54,379 nt of DNA from DATHWB01 sp035544575 (GCA_035544575.1 DATKEC010000059.1:1-54379); one strand, 5' to 3'. Counted from the stretch's first letter, positions 16,971-26,190 are shown. The notes: generated by a model not told the origin, from the sequence alone. Made by a program: numbers and translations.

Positions 16971-17591
16971 ATGACGCGCCGCGCAGGCCTTCTGATGATC
17001 TTTCTTCTCGTCCTCCCCCTCCCGGCCCTGGGTCAGGCCGAACCACCCGTCCCGGACCTCGCCCCGGGTGTGGTCGCCGAGGAGCTTCATCTCGCGTTCC
17101 CCCAAGACCCGGACGTGACGTGGTTCCTCGACACCTTCGGTGCCCGCCGCGGCGGTGGCCACGTCCACATCGGCGTGGATCTGCACGCTCCCAAGGGCTC
17201 GCCTGTCTACGCCATCGCCCCAGGGATCGTCACTCGGGTGTCGATCGGGCAACGGGCCGGGGCCTACATTCAGATCGATCACGGGCCGACGTGGAACTCC
17301 TGGTACATGCATCTGAACACCGATGAGCCCGGCACCAACAATCGTCGGGGCGGTTTCGCCACCGCGTTGGCTCCCGGCATCGAGGTGGGGGTCTTCGTCG
17401 ATGCCGGCCAGCTGATCGGGTATGTCGGCGACTCCGGAAATGCCGAAGGCACCGTTCCCCACACCCACTTCGAGCTCCATCGAAACGGCAGGGCGATCGA
17501 TCCCTTCCCGATGCTCGTCGAAGCCCAGGAGAGGGCGCTGATGGCTGCCCAGGCGCTCAGGCTCGCCGAACTCGCCACCCGGATCCTCTGA
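16971..17591 (+). CDS. Secreted M23-family metallopeptidase (LytM-like)
   Basis: 206 residues. The N-terminus is a signal peptide (MTRRAGLLMIFLLVLPLPAL, cleavage near GQA). The peptidase domain has HIGVDL with the first zinc His and Asp, and HTHFEL with the last two ligands, all intact. Such enzymes cut peptidoglycan cross-bridges in the cell wall. GAGGT lies about 9 nt before the ATG. The structured leader upstream suggests transcriptional attenuation; M23 genes in actinobacteria are known targets of cyclic-di-AMP riboswitches, but I could not match that consensus here. Confidence 0.9.
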   Translation: MTRRAGLLMIFLLVLPLPALGQAEPPVPDLAPGVVAEELHLAFPQDPDVTWFLDTFGARRGGGHVHIGVDLHAPKGSPVYAIAPGIVTRVSIGQRAGAYIQIDHGPTWNSWYMHLNTDEPGTNNRRGGFATALAPGIEVGVFVDAGQLIGYVGDSGNAEGTVPHTHFELHRNGRAIDPFPMLVEAQERALMAAQALRLAELATRIL

Positions 17592-17597
17592 CCGATC

Positions 17598-18032
17598 TCA
17601 CAGCGATGCGGCGTCGTCGAGCGCGACGACCCGGCTCGGGATGTCCGCATCGCTCAAGGACACCGCGGCGCACTCGGCGCCCGGCACGGATCGGAACTCT
17701 TCTCCAACCCAGATCACGCGCCGCACGCCGGCATCCCTCACTGCCTCGACCCAACCGTCGATCACCGACTCCGGGGTGGCGGCAAATGACCGTTCGCGAT
17801 GGTCGGATGCAGCTTCGGCGACGAAGACCGCCGAGAAACACCGGGTGCACGCCCCGGTGACGTGAGAGGAGTCCGACACGTCGCCGAGTGCCACCTTGAC
17901 GCCCGCGGCACGGAGCTCCTCGGCCGCGGCGATGTCGGTGACGAACGCTCGAACCTCCCGGTCCGGCTCGACGAGGGCAGCGACGATCTGTCGTCCGAGG
18001 TGGGTGTCGGCTCCGATCACGATCACCGGCAC
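17598..18032 (-). CDS. Small Rossmann-fold NAD(P)-binding protein, atypical SDR/NmrA-like
   Basis: 144 residues. The N-terminal VIGADTHLGRQIVAAL is a dinucleotide-binding GxxxxG loop, followed by RAFVTDIAAAEELRAAGVKV and GDVSDSSHV as in NmrA/atypical SDR proteins. It is roughly half the length of normal members and lacks the YxxxK catalytic pair, so it may be a shortened sensor or a degraded enzyme. It follows gltD by 8 nt with a GAGG ribosome-binding site, so it is the third gene of the gltBD operon. Confidence 0.7.
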   Translation of the reverse strand: MPVIVIGADTHLGRQIVAALVEPDREVRAFVTDIAAAEELRAAGVKVALGDVSDSSHVTGACTRCFSAVFVAEAASDHRERSFAATPESVIDGWVEAVRDAGVRRVIWVGEEFRSVPGAECAAVSLSDADIPSRVVALDDAASL

Positions 18033-18040
18033 GATGAACC

Positions 18041-19504
18041 TCAGCGGAGGGGTGCAGCCGTCGGGCGAATCGGTGCGGGCAGCAATGTGTCGCCCAGCAG
18101 GTAGCGGTCGACCGCGGCCGCCGCCCCGCGTCCTTCGGCGATCGCCCAGACGATCAGAGACTGTCCCCGTCCCATGTCCCCGGCGACGAAGACACCGTCG
18201 ATGTTGGTCCGCCAGTCTGCGTCGCGGGCGACGTTCCCGCGCTGGTCCAGCTCGACCCCGAACTGGGCGAGCATCGGACTGCGCTCCGGTCCGGTGAAGC
18301 CCATCGCCAAGAGCACGAGATCCGTCACGAAATCCTGTTCGCTGCCGTGGATTTTGGAGAACCCGGGGCGGCCATCGACGACCGTCGACTCCACTCGGTG
18401 CGTCCTCAGCGCCGCAACATGACCGGCGCCGCCGTCGACGAAGGCTTCGGTGTTGATCGAGAACTCCCGCTCACCGCCTTCCTCGTGCGCCGATGAGATT
18501 CGGTACTGGAGGGGGTAAGTCGGCCACGGTGTCGAATCGTCACGCGTGTCGGGCGGCCGGGGCATGATCTCGAACTGATGGACCGAGGCGGCACCCTGCC
18601 GATGCGCGGTTCCGAGGCAGTCCGCGCCGGTGTCGCCACCGCCGATGATGATGACGTGCTTGTTCTCCGCGGTGACGGGAGCAACGTCGATGTCACCTTC
18701 CTGGACGCGGTTGGCCAACGGCAGGTACTCCATCGCCTGGTGGATCCCGGCGAGCTCGCGGCCCGGGATCGGAAGGTCGCGAGCCTGTGTCGCTCCGCCG
18801 GCGAGGACGACGGCATCGAACCGGTCGAGGAGGTCGCCAGCCGTCACGTCCACGCCGATCTCGACGGAGGGGCGGAACATCGTTCCCTCGGCCTCCATCT
18901 GGGCGAGGCGACGGTGGAGGTGGCGCTTCTCCATCTTGAACTCCGGAATGCCGTATCGGAGCAGTCCGCCGATGCGATCGGCGCGCTCGAAGACAGTCAC
19001 CGCGTGGCCTGCCCGAGTGAGTTGCTGGGCTGCGGCGAGACCGGCCGGTCCGGACCCGACGACCGCCACACTCCGTCCCGTCAGCGCGGCGGGTCTGACG
19101 GGGCGGACCCAGCCCTCCTCCCAGGCCCTGTCGATGATCTCCACCTCGACTTGTTTGATCGCGACCGGATCGTCATTGATCCCGAGAACGCACGCCGCCT
19201 CACACGGCGCCGGACACAACCGGCCGGTGAACTCGGGGAAGTTGTTGGTGGCATGAAGCCGTTCGATCGCGTGGCTCCAGTGTCCCCGATAGACGAGATC
19301 GTTCCAGTCCGGGATCAGGTTGCCCAGTGGGCACCCGTTGCTGCAGAACGGGATCCCGCAATCCATGCAACGGGACGCCTGTTCGGCGAGCGCCTCCTCG
19401 CCGAACTCGAGGTAGACCTCCTGCCAGTCGGCAACCCGCAGCTCAGCCGGGCGACGCCCCGGTAGCTCACGCCCGTGTTTGAGAAAGCCGCGGGGATCAG
19501 CCAT
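18041..19504 (-). CDS. gltD: Glutamate synthase (NADPH) small subunit
   Basis: 487 residues. Oxidises NADPH and passes electrons through FAD and Fe-S clusters to GltB for glutamate formation. The N-terminal Cys cluster is CMDCGIPFCSNGCPLGNLIPD. Two dinucleotide-binding loops follow: VVGSGPAGLAAAQQL (FAD) and IIGGGDTGADCLGTA (NADPH). The C-terminal FAD motif is VDGVFVAGDMGRGQSLIVWAI. Length and order are normal for the family. The ATG overlaps the 3' end of gltB by 8 bases. Confidence 0.95.
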   Translation of the reverse strand: MADPRGFLKHGRELPGRRPAELRVADWQEVYLEFGEEALAEQASRCMDCGIPFCSNGCPLGNLIPDWNDLVYRGHWSHAIERLHATNNFPEFTGRLCPAPCEAACVLGINDDPVAIKQVEVEIIDRAWEEGWVRPVRPAALTGRSVAVVGSGPAGLAAAQQLTRAGHAVTVFERADRIGGLLRYGIPEFKMEKRHLHRRLAQMEAEGTMFRPSVEIGVDVTAGDLLDRFDAVVLAGGATQARDLPIPGRELAGIHQAMEYLPLANRVQEGDIDVAPVTAENKHVIIIGGGDTGADCLGTAHRQGAASVHQFEIMPRPPDTRDDSTPWPTYPLQYRISSAHEEGGEREFSINTEAFVDGGAGHVAALRTHRVESTVVDGRPGFSKIHGSEQDFVTDLVLLAMGFTGPERSPMLAQFGVELDQRGNVARDADWRTNIDGVFVAGDMGRGQSLIVWAIAEGRGAAAAVDRYLLGDTLLPAPIRPTAAPLR

Positions 19505-22500
19505 GGGCTGCCGCCATGATGGCGTCGATCACCGGCTCGCCGCGCTCCTCGGCTCGGCGGGCGGCGACGAGCACGCGCCGGTAGTCCTTGGGCATGACTT
19601 TGACGAAGGACGGGAGCACTCCCTGCCAGTCCGCCAACATCCTCTCGGCGACAGCGGATCCCGTCTCACGTCGATGCGCCTCGACGCGCTCGCGAAGGAA
19701 GGAACGATCGTCGTCATCCATCGGTTCGAGATCCACCATCTCGGCATTGACTTTGGTGTGAAAGTCGCCGTGCTCGTCGAAGACGTAGGCAACGCCCCCG
19801 GACATACCGGCGGCGAAGTTCCTTCCGGTCGGACCGAGGATGACTGCGCGCCCGCCCGTCATGTACTCACAGCCGTGGTCGCCGACTCCTTCGACGACCG
19901 CCACCGCGCCCGAGTTGCGGACACAGAAACGCTCGCCGACCAATCCGCGCAGGAAGACCTCTCCGCTGGTGGCGCCGTAGAGAATGACGTTGCCGGCGAT
20001 CACGTTGTGTTCGGCGACCGTCGGAGCCTCGGCAGGTGGACGGAGCACGAGCCGCCCGCCGGATAGGCCCTTGCCCACGTAGTCGTTGGCGTCGCCCGTG
20101 AGACGCAGCGTGATGCCTCTCGGGAGGAACGCACCGAAACTCATTCCGGCGGATCCGGTGAAGTTCACCGTGATCGTGTCGTCGGCGAGACCCTCACCCC
20201 CGCGCCGCTTCGTGAGGTGGTGGCCGAGGAGCGTCCCGACGGTCCGGTTCACGTTTCGTATCGGCAGATCGAGCGAGATTCGCTCGCCGGTCTCGATCGA
20301 CGGTCCCGCCAGTTGGATCAATGTCTGGTCGAGGGCGGCTGCGAGGCCGTGATCCTGGACGGTCTTCACCGATCGGGGAGCCTCGTCGTCGAGGTCAGGG
20401 ACGTGGAGGATCGAGGAGAGATCGAGCCCGGTCGTCTTCCAGTGCTGGGCGGCGTCCGCCACATCGAGGAGCTCGGCATGCCCGATCGCCTCCTCCAGCT
20501 TGCGGAAACCGAGTTCGGCCAGCAGTTCGCGCACCTCCTCGGCGATGAACTGCATGAAGTTGACGACGTGCTCGGCCTTCCCGGAGAACTTCTTTCGCAG
20601 GTCGGGGTTCTGTGTGGCGACCCCGACCGGACACGTGTCGAGGTGACACACCCGCATCATGATGCATCCCGACACCACCAGCGGTGCGGTGGCGAAGCCG
20701 TACTCGTCGGCGCCGAGAAGGGCGGCGATCATGACATCGCGCCCGGTTTTCAGCTGACCGTCGGCTTGGACGACGATCCGATCGCGGAGTTCGTTGAGGA
20801 GCAGTGTCTGCTGGGTTTCGGCGAGCCCCAACTCCCACGGGACACCGGCATGCTTCAGAGACGTGAGCGGTGAGGCGCCGGTGCCCCCGTCGTGACCGGA
20901 GATCAACACGACGTCGGCCTTTGCCTTCGCCACGCCAGCGGCGACAGTCCCCACACCCATCTCGGCGACGAGTTTGACATGGATCCTGGCATCCGGGTTG
21001 GCGTTCTTGAGATCGTGGATGAGCTGTTTGAGATCCTCGATCGAGTAGATGTCGTGATGGGGCGGAGGCGAGATCAGACCGACGCCCGGTGTCGAGTACC
21101 GGGTCTTGGCGATCCACGGGTAGACCTTGTGGCCGGGGAGCTGACCGCCCTCCCCGGGTTTGGCACCCTGGGCCATCTTGATCTGGAGGTCGTCGGCGTT
21201 GACGAGATACTCCGATGTCACCCCGAAGCGGCCCGACGCCACCTGCTTGATGGCGGAGCGCCGCAAGTCGCCGTTGGCGTCGGGGGTGTACCGGTCCGGG
21301 TCCTCACCGCCCTCGCCGGTGTTGGATTTGGCGCCGAGCCGGTTCATCGCGATCGCCAGGGTCTCGTGGGCCTCGCGGGAGATCGATCCGTACGACATCG
21401 CCCCTGTCGAGAATCGTTTGACGATCGACGACACCTCCTCGACCTCGTCGAGCGGGACCGGAGGCCTGACGCCGCTCTTGAATCGGAAGAGGCCGCGCAG
21501 CGTGGCCAAACGCTCGGCCTGGTCGTCCACCAGTCGGCTGTACTCCTTGAAGAGGTCGTATCGACCCGCCCGGGTGGCATGTTGGAGCTTGAAGACCGTC
21601 TCGGGGTTGAAGAGATGGATCTCGCCCTCCCGGCGCCATTGGTACTCCCCGCCGAGATCGAGGTCGCGGTGGGCACGCTCTGCGGGGTTGGGGGCGAAGG
21701 CCACCCGGTGGCGGCGGGCGACCTCCTCGGCCACGACATCGAGGCCGATTCCGCCGAGGCGGCTGGGGGTGCCGGTGAAGAAGCGCTCGATGAGTTCGTT
21801 GCCGATGCCGAGAGCTTCGAAGATCTGGCTGCCGATGTACGACGAGACGGTGGAGATGCCCATCTTGGACATCACCTTGAGGATGCCGTTTCCGGCCGCC
21901 TTGATGTAGTTGTGATGTGCCTGGATGCGTTCGACGGTGTCGACGTCATGCAGGTGCTGGTCGATCATCGAGTCGATGGTCTCGAACGCCAGGTACGGAT
22001 TGATGGCGGCCGCCCCGTATCCGAGCAACAGGCACAGATGGTGCACTTCGCGCGCTTCGCCGGTCTCGACGATCAGGGTGATCCGCGTGCGGTTCTTGGT
22101 GCGGATCAGGTGGTGATGGACCCCGGCGGTGATCAGCAGCGCCGGAATCGGTGCGAACTCGGCGTCCACCCCCCGATCGGAGAGCACGATGCCAGACACA
22201 CCTTCTTCGATGAGGGAGTCGACACGGTCGAAGACAGCCTCGATCGCCTGGCGCAGGCCCTCTTCGCCCGCAGCGACCGGATAGAGGCAGGGAACGACGG
22301 CCGTGAAACCTTCGACGGTCGGAACCTCGTCCATGTGCAGCAACTGCTCGAGCTGGTCGTTGTCGATGATCGGGCTGTCCAGCTCGATCATGTTGGCCGA
22401 GCGCTCCGTGCGCGCGAAGAGGTTTCCTTCCGGTCCGATCATCGTGCGCAGCGCGGTGACGAGTTCTTCCCGCATGGCATCGAGCGGCGGATTGGTCACC

Positions 22501-24128
22501 TGGGCGAACAGCTGCTTGAAGTAGTCGTACATCAGCCGGGGACGGCTCGAAAGCACGGCGATCGGCGTGTCGGTTCCCATCGACCCGAGCGCTTCCTTGC
22601 CGTCCCGGGCCATCGGTGCGAGCAGCAGCTTGAGTTCTTCGTGCGTGTACCCGAAGGCCTGCTGGCGCTGGAGCAGCGCGGTCCGCTCGGCGCGATGCGA
22701 ATCCCGCGCCTCGACATCGTCGAGGTGGAGAAGCTGACGATCCAGCCACTCCCGGTAGGGGCGGGCAGCGGCGAGTTCGGACTTGATCTCCTCGTCGCGC
22801 ACGATCCGGCCCTTGGTCGTGTCCACCAGGAACATCCGACCGGGCTGCAGGCGGCCCTTTTCGATCACCTTGTGCGGCGGGATGTCGATGACGCCGACTT
22901 CGGAGGCCATGATCACGAGATCGTCGTCGGTGACCCAGTAGCGGCTCGGTCGGAGCCCGTTGCGGTCGAGGACCGCGCCGATGAGGCGCCCGTCGGTGAA
23001 GGCGATCGATGCCGGACCGTCCCACGGCTCCATCAGGGAGGCGTGGTACTGGTAGAAGGCGCGCACGTCGGGGTCCATGTGCTGGTGGTTCTCCCACGGT
23101 TCGGGGATCATCAACAACACGGCCTCGGGCAGCGGATATCCACCCATGTAGAGGAGTTCGAGGGCTTCGTCGAAGCCGGCGGTGTCCGAGGCGCCCGGCG
23201 AACACACCGGGAAGATGCGGGACAGGTCGCCCGGTATCAGGTCGGTCTCGAGCAGAGTCTCGCGGGCGCGCATGAAGTTGCGGTTGCCCTGAATCGTGTT
23301 GATCTCGCCGTTGTGGGCGACCATCCGGTACGGGTGGGCGAGTGGCCACATCGGGAAGGTGTTCGTCGAGAACCGCGAGTGGACCAGGGCGAGAGCGCTC
23401 TCGACGCGGTCATCGTGGAGGTCGGGGAAGAACTCGGCGACCTGGGATGCGGTGAGCATCCCCTTGTACACGAACGTCCGGCACGACAGGCTCGGGAAAT
23501 AGACCCCGTCGTGCATGGTCGAGGCTCCTCCGATCGCCTCGTTGACCTCGTCGGGGCCGGCCTGGAGATGGATCTCGTGTTCGATCCGCTTGCGGATGAC
23601 ATAGGACTGACGCTCCAACGCCATGCCGATCAACCCCTGGCCGGCGATGAAGACCTGCTTGAACCGGGGCATCGTCTCCAGGGCGGCCTTGCCCAGCAAA
23701 GAGGGTTCCACGGGCACGTCTCGCCACCCGAGGACCTCGAGCCCCTCGTCGTTGACGATCTCCTCGATCCGTTCCCGACCGACCCGCGCCTGGGATCCGT
23801 CCTGGGGGAGAAACGCGATGCCGGTGGCGTACGCGCCCTCGGGCGGGAGTTCGAAGTCGACCACCGCTCGGAAGAAGCGGTCGGGAACCTGGATCAGGAT
23901 GCCGGCACCGTCGCCGGTGCGCGGGTCGGATCCGGTCGCGCCCCGATGTTCGAGATTGCACACCGCATCGATGCCGTATTGCACGATCTGGTGGCTGCGC
24001 CGACCCTTGAGATCGACCACGAAGTTGACGCCACAGGAGTCGTGTTCGGCCTCCGGCCGGTACAGCCCGTGGGTGGCGGCCCTGGCGCGGGCATCCAGGC
24101 GACGGGTGTGTTCGGATGCGTCCGTCAT
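19497..24128 (-). CDS. gltB: Glutamate synthase large subunit
   Basis: 1543 residues, full length. Transfers the glutamine amide nitrogen to 2-oxoglutarate. The type II glutaminase domain begins at Cys32 in EHDSCGVNFV; the first 31 residues are the propeptide removed to free that Cys. The central domain and the FMN-binding synthase domain follow (KMAQGAKPGEGGQLPGHKV, then ISGHDGGTGASPLTSLKHAG). The 3Fe-4S Cys cluster is in CHLDTCPVGVATQ, and a C-terminal GXGXG beta-helix domain ends the protein. ATG at 24128 is chosen for AGGAGG just upstream. A TACAAT -10 and a perfect palindrome lie in front. Confidence 0.95.
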   Translation of the reverse strand: MTDASEHTRRLDARARAATHGLYRPEAEHDSCGVNFVVDLKGRRSHQIVQYGIDAVCNLEHRGATGSDPRTGDGAGILIQVPDRFFRAVVDFELPPEGAYATGIAFLPQDGSQARVGRERIEEIVNDEGLEVLGWRDVPVEPSLLGKAALETMPRFKQVFIAGQGLIGMALERQSYVIRKRIEHEIHLQAGPDEVNEAIGGASTMHDGVYFPSLSCRTFVYKGMLTASQVAEFFPDLHDDRVESALALVHSRFSTNTFPMWPLAHPYRMVAHNGEINTIQGNRNFMRARETLLETDLIPGDLSRIFPVCSPGASDTAGFDEALELLYMGGYPLPEAVLLMIPEPWENHQHMDPDVRAFYQYHASLMEPWDGPASIAFTDGRLIGAVLDRNGLRPSRYWVTDDDLVIMASEVGVIDIPPHKVIEKGRLQPGRMFLVDTTKGRIVRDEEIKSELAAARPYREWLDRQLLHLDDVEARDSHRAERTALLQRQQAFGYTHEELKLLLAPMARDGKEALGSMGTDTPIAVLSSRPRLMYDYFKQLFAQVTNPPLDAMREELVTALRTMIGPEGNLFARTERSANMIELDSPIIDNDQLEQLLHMDEVPTVEGFTAVVPCLYPVAAGEEGLRQAIEAVFDRVDSLIEEGVSGIVLSDRGVDAEFAPIPALLITAGVHHHLIRTKNRTRITLIVETGEAREVHHLCLLLGYGAAAINPYLAFETIDSMIDQHLHDVDTVERIQAHHNYIKAAGNGILKVMSKMGISTVSSYIGSQIFEALGIGNELIERFFTGTPSRLGGIGLDVVAEEVARRHRVAFAPNPAERAHRDLDLGGEYQWRREGEIHLFNPETVFKLQHATRAGRYDLFKEYSRLVDDQAERLATLRGLFRFKSGVRPPVPLDEVEEVSSIVKRFSTGAMSYGSISREAHETLAIAMNRLGAKSNTGEGGEDPDRYTPDANGDLRRSAIKQVASGRFGVTSEYLVNADDLQIKMAQGAKPGEGGQLPGHKVYPWIAKTRYSTPGVGLISPPPHHDIYSIEDLKQLIHDLKNANPDARIHVKLVAEMGVGTVAAGVAKAKADVVLISGHDGGTGASPLTSLKHAGVPWELGLAETQQTLLLNELRDRIVVQADGQLKTGRDVMIAALLGADEYGFATAPLVVSGCIMMRVCHLDTCPVGVATQNPDLRKKFSGKAEHVVNFMQFIAEEVRELLAELGFRKLEEAIGHAELLDVADAAQHWKTTGLDLSSILHVPDLDDEAPRSVKTVQDHGLAAALDQTLIQLAGPSIETGERISLDLPIRNVNRTVGTLLGHHLTKRRGGEGLADDTITVNFTGSAGMSFGAFLPRGITLRLTGDANDYVGKGLSGGRLVLRPPAEAPTVAEHNVIAGNVILYGATSGEVFLRGLVGERFCVRNSGAVAVVEGVGDHGCEYMTGGRAVILGPTGRNFAAGMSGGVAYVFDEHGDFHTKVNAEMVDLEPMDDDDRSFLRERVEAHRRETGSAVAERMLADWQGVLPSFVKVMPKDYRRVLVAARRAEERGEPVIDAIMAAAHG

Positions 24129-24154
24129 CGCCCCTCCTCCTGGTCGCGGGTTTA

Positions 24155-24181
24155 TGCGCATATGCGCAAGTCGGGATTGTA
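24155..24181 (-). promoter_or_regulatory. gltB promoter -10 and 14-bp palindromic operator candidate
   Basis: TGCGCATATGCGCA (24155-24168) is a perfect palindrome. On the minus strand TACAAT (24181-24176) is a strong -10 box, with GGTTGA (24204-24199) as a weak -35 at 17 nt. The palindrome begins at about the expected transcription start, 27 nt before the gltB ATG, a normal place for a repressor site. Confidence 0.55.
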
Positions 24182-24240
24182 TGACGCGGCGGCTGGCTTC
24201 AACCAATCGATGCGGAATACCGATCCGTGCCGCGGTGCTT

Positions 24241-24258
24241 TACACTACGTACGTAGTG
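24241..24258 (+). promoter_or_regulatory. 16-bp perfect palindrome overlapping the probable sufB -10 box
   Basis: CACTACGTACGTAGTG (24243-24258) is a perfect 16-bp palindrome. TACACT (24241-24246) is a possible -10 of sufB overlapping its left arm; no good -35 is visible. It is 70 nt before the sufB ATG. It fits an operator for a dimeric repressor, possibly an iron-sulfur-responsive one. Confidence 0.5.
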
Positions 24259-24328
24259 CAAATTCGAATCCGCCTGTCGAGGCCTGGTCCCGGCACTCGG
24301 AAGATCCACTGGTAGAGGTGATCACCTG

Positions 24329-25741
24329 ATGGCAACCGTCGACATCGATCTCGGCGCATACAAGCTCGGATGGCACGACTCGGAAGACGAGTACGTGTTC
24401 AAGCCTCAGAAGGGGCTGTCCGAGGACATCATCCGCCAGATGTCAGAGATCAAAGGCGAACCGGACTGGATGCTGGACTTCCGCCTCAAGTCCTATCAGC
24501 GGTTCCTCCGCAAGCCGATGCCCACCTGGGGCGGCGGCGGCGCGCTCGACGACATCGACTTCGACGACATCTACTACTACGTCAAGCCCACCGAAGGACA
24601 GTCCAAGGACTGGGACATGGTTCCCGAGTCGATCAAAGAGACCTACGAGAAGCTCGGCATTCCCGAGGCGGAACGCAAGTACCTCGCCGGTGTGACGGCT
24701 CAGTACGAATCCGAGGTCGTCTATCACCGCAACCGTGAGGATCTCGAAGGCCTCGGTGTCCTGTTCTGTGACATGGACACCGCCGTACGCGACTACCCCG
24801 ACATCGTTCAGGAGTACATGGGGACGATCATCCCGCCCAACGACAACAAGTTCGCCGCGCTCAACTCGGCGGTGTGGTCTGGGGGATCGTTCATCTACGT
24901 GCCGCCCGGCGTGCACGTCGACCAGCCGCTGCAGGCGTACTTCCGGATCAACTCCGAGAACATGGGCCAATTCGAACGGACGCTGATCATCGTCGACGAA
25001 GACGCGTTCTGTCACTATGTCGAAGGATGCTCCGCGCCGATCTGGACGTCGGATTCGCTGCACTCGGCTGTCGTCGAGATCATCGTGAAAAAGGGCGGTC
25101 GATGCCGCTACACGACCATCCAGAACTGGTCGAACAACGTCTACAACCTCGTCACCAAACGGGCCGCCGCGTACGAGAACGCCACGATGGAGTGGATCGA
25201 CGGCAACCTCGGCTCGAAGCTGACGATGAAGTATCCGGCTGTCTGGCTGATGGAGCCCGGAGCCCACGGTGAGGTGTTGTCGATCGCGTTCGCCGGCGAG
25301 GGCCAGCACCAGGATGCGGGAGCGAAGATGGTCCATGTCGCCCCGAACACGACATCGACGATCGTGTCCAAGTCGATCTCGAAGAACGGGGGCCGGGCCG
25401 GGTATCGCGGCCTCGTGCGCGTGGAACCGGGGGCGGAGAACGCCAAGAGCTTCGTGCGCTGCGACGCGCTGATCCTCGACGACCACTCACGTTCGGACAC
25501 CTACCCGTACATGGAGATCGAAGAGAACGACGCCGAGATCGGTCACGAGGCGACGGTCTCGAAGGTCGGCGACGAGCAGCTGTTCTATCTGCGGAGTCGC
25601 GGCCTCACCGAGGAGCAGGCCACGTCGATGATCGTGGCCGGATTCATCGAGCCGATCGTACGGGAGCTCCCGATGGAGTACGCCGTCGAGATGAATCGTC
25701 TGATCGAGCTCAACATGGCCGAGGCCGGCGCCATCGGCTGA
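24329..25741 (+). CDS. sufB: Fe-S cluster assembly scaffold protein SufB
   Basis: 470 residues, normal length. SufB works with SufC and SufD as a scaffold that builds Fe-S clusters. Landmarks are ETYEKLGIPEAERKYLAGV, YVPPGVHVDQPLQAYFRIN, VEGCSAPIWTSDSLHSAVVE with the functional Cys, and the C-terminal MEIEENDAEIGHEATVSKV. A strong GAGGTGATCACCT region precedes the ATG. No sufC, sufD, sufS or sufU is adjacent: the next feature is an inverted pair of repeats, then genes on the other strand. Solitary sufB is unusual. Confidence 0.95.
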   Translation: MATVDIDLGAYKLGWHDSEDEYVFKPQKGLSEDIIRQMSEIKGEPDWMLDFRLKSYQRFLRKPMPTWGGGGALDDIDFDDIYYYVKPTEGQSKDWDMVPESIKETYEKLGIPEAERKYLAGVTAQYESEVVYHRNREDLEGLGVLFCDMDTAVRDYPDIVQEYMGTIIPPNDNKFAALNSAVWSGGSFIYVPPGVHVDQPLQAYFRINSENMGQFERTLIIVDEDAFCHYVEGCSAPIWTSDSLHSAVVEIIVKKGGRCRYTTIQNWSNNVYNLVTKRAAAYENATMEWIDGNLGSKLTMKYPAVWLMEPGAHGEVLSIAFAGEGQHQDAGAKMVHVAPNTTSTIVSKSISKNGGRAGYRGLVRVEPGAENAKSFVRCDALILDDHSRSDTYPYMEIEENDAEIGHEATVSKVGDEQLFYLRSRGLTEEQATSMIVAGFIEPIVRELPMEYAVEMNRLIELNMAEAGAIG

Positions 25742-25758
25742 CCCCCGGAGGAAGAACC

Positions 25759-25794
25759 CAAACCCTGGGTTCAGGACCACCTATATGGCGGGTT
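25759..25794 (-). repeat. 36-bp dispersed palindromic repeat, copy B (inverted)
   Basis: Reverse complement reads AACCCGCCATATAGGTGGT, three bases, then GAACCCAGGGTTTG. It differs from copy A at 3 positions and faces copy C across 73 bp, so the pair can fold into a long stem. It begins 17 bases after the sufB stop codon. Confidence 0.8.
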
Positions 25795-25867
25795 ACTCGC
25801 GTCGGTTTGATGACGCGCTCGGGGGCTATGGACGAAACCCCTTCGGCATCAGTGAACTAGGACGCCG

Positions 25868-25903
25868 AACCCGCCACATAGGTGGTGTGGAACCCAGGGT
25901 TTG
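25868..25903 (+). repeat. 36-bp dispersed palindromic repeat, copy C
   Basis: Reads AACCCGCCACATAGGTGGT, three bases, then GAACCCAGGGTTTG. It ends 3 bases before the stop of the small membrane protein gene. Between copies B and C (25795-25867) I see nothing coding. Confidence 0.8.
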
Positions 25904-25906
25904 CGG

Positions 25907-26176
25907 TCAGCGGTTGGAGGCGGAGACGGCGAGGCCGAGGATCAGGCCGCCGATGAACGACCACAGCCAGCTGTAGCCACCGCCTGCGTCGATGATCGGG
26001 TCCACGTTGACGATCCGCAGGATCGAGCCGAGGGAGATGCCGCCGATCGCACCGACGAGGATCGCGCCGAACAGATTCGACCGGCGAGAACCGAACAGTC
26101 CGCCCAGCAGTCCGCCGATTCCGCCGGAGAGCGCGATCAACAGGATCGCCTGATTGGTGACGTCGTCGAAGGGCAT
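25907..26176 (-). CDS. Small Gly-rich membrane protein, GlsB/YeaQ/YmgE-like
   Basis: 89 residues with three hydrophobic, Gly-rich segments (about 9-28, 35-52 and 66-85), for example ALSGGIGGLLGGLFG and FIGGLILGLAVSA. The pattern resembles the transglycosylase-associated/stress-response membrane family, but the match is by eye only. ATG at 26176 has no ribosome-binding site; TAACGT lies 8 nt upstream, so it is probably leaderless and separate from the sigma factor gene. Confidence 0.6.
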   Translation of the reverse strand: MPFDDVTNQAILLIALSGGIGGLLGGLFGSRRSNLFGAILVGAIGGISLGSILRIVNVDPIIDAGGGYSWLWSFIGGLILGLAVSASNR

Positions 26177-26190
26177 GGGCTGTCACGTTA
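26177..26190 (-). promoter_or_regulatory. -10 box of a probable leaderless promoter
   Basis: Minus-strand TAACGT (26190-26185), then 8 nt, then the ATG at 26176. Confidence 0.45.

Noticed and set aside
24259..24280. tRNA T-loop-like string TTCGAATCC near sufB
   Set aside because: The flanking bases do not pair as a T-stem, and no acceptor or anticodon stem can be folded around it.
20892..24329. Open frame of over 1100 codons on the plus strand opposite gltB
   Set aside because: It is exactly antisense to a full-length, motif-complete gltB and its translation has no recognisable domain; high-GC third-position bias opens such frames.
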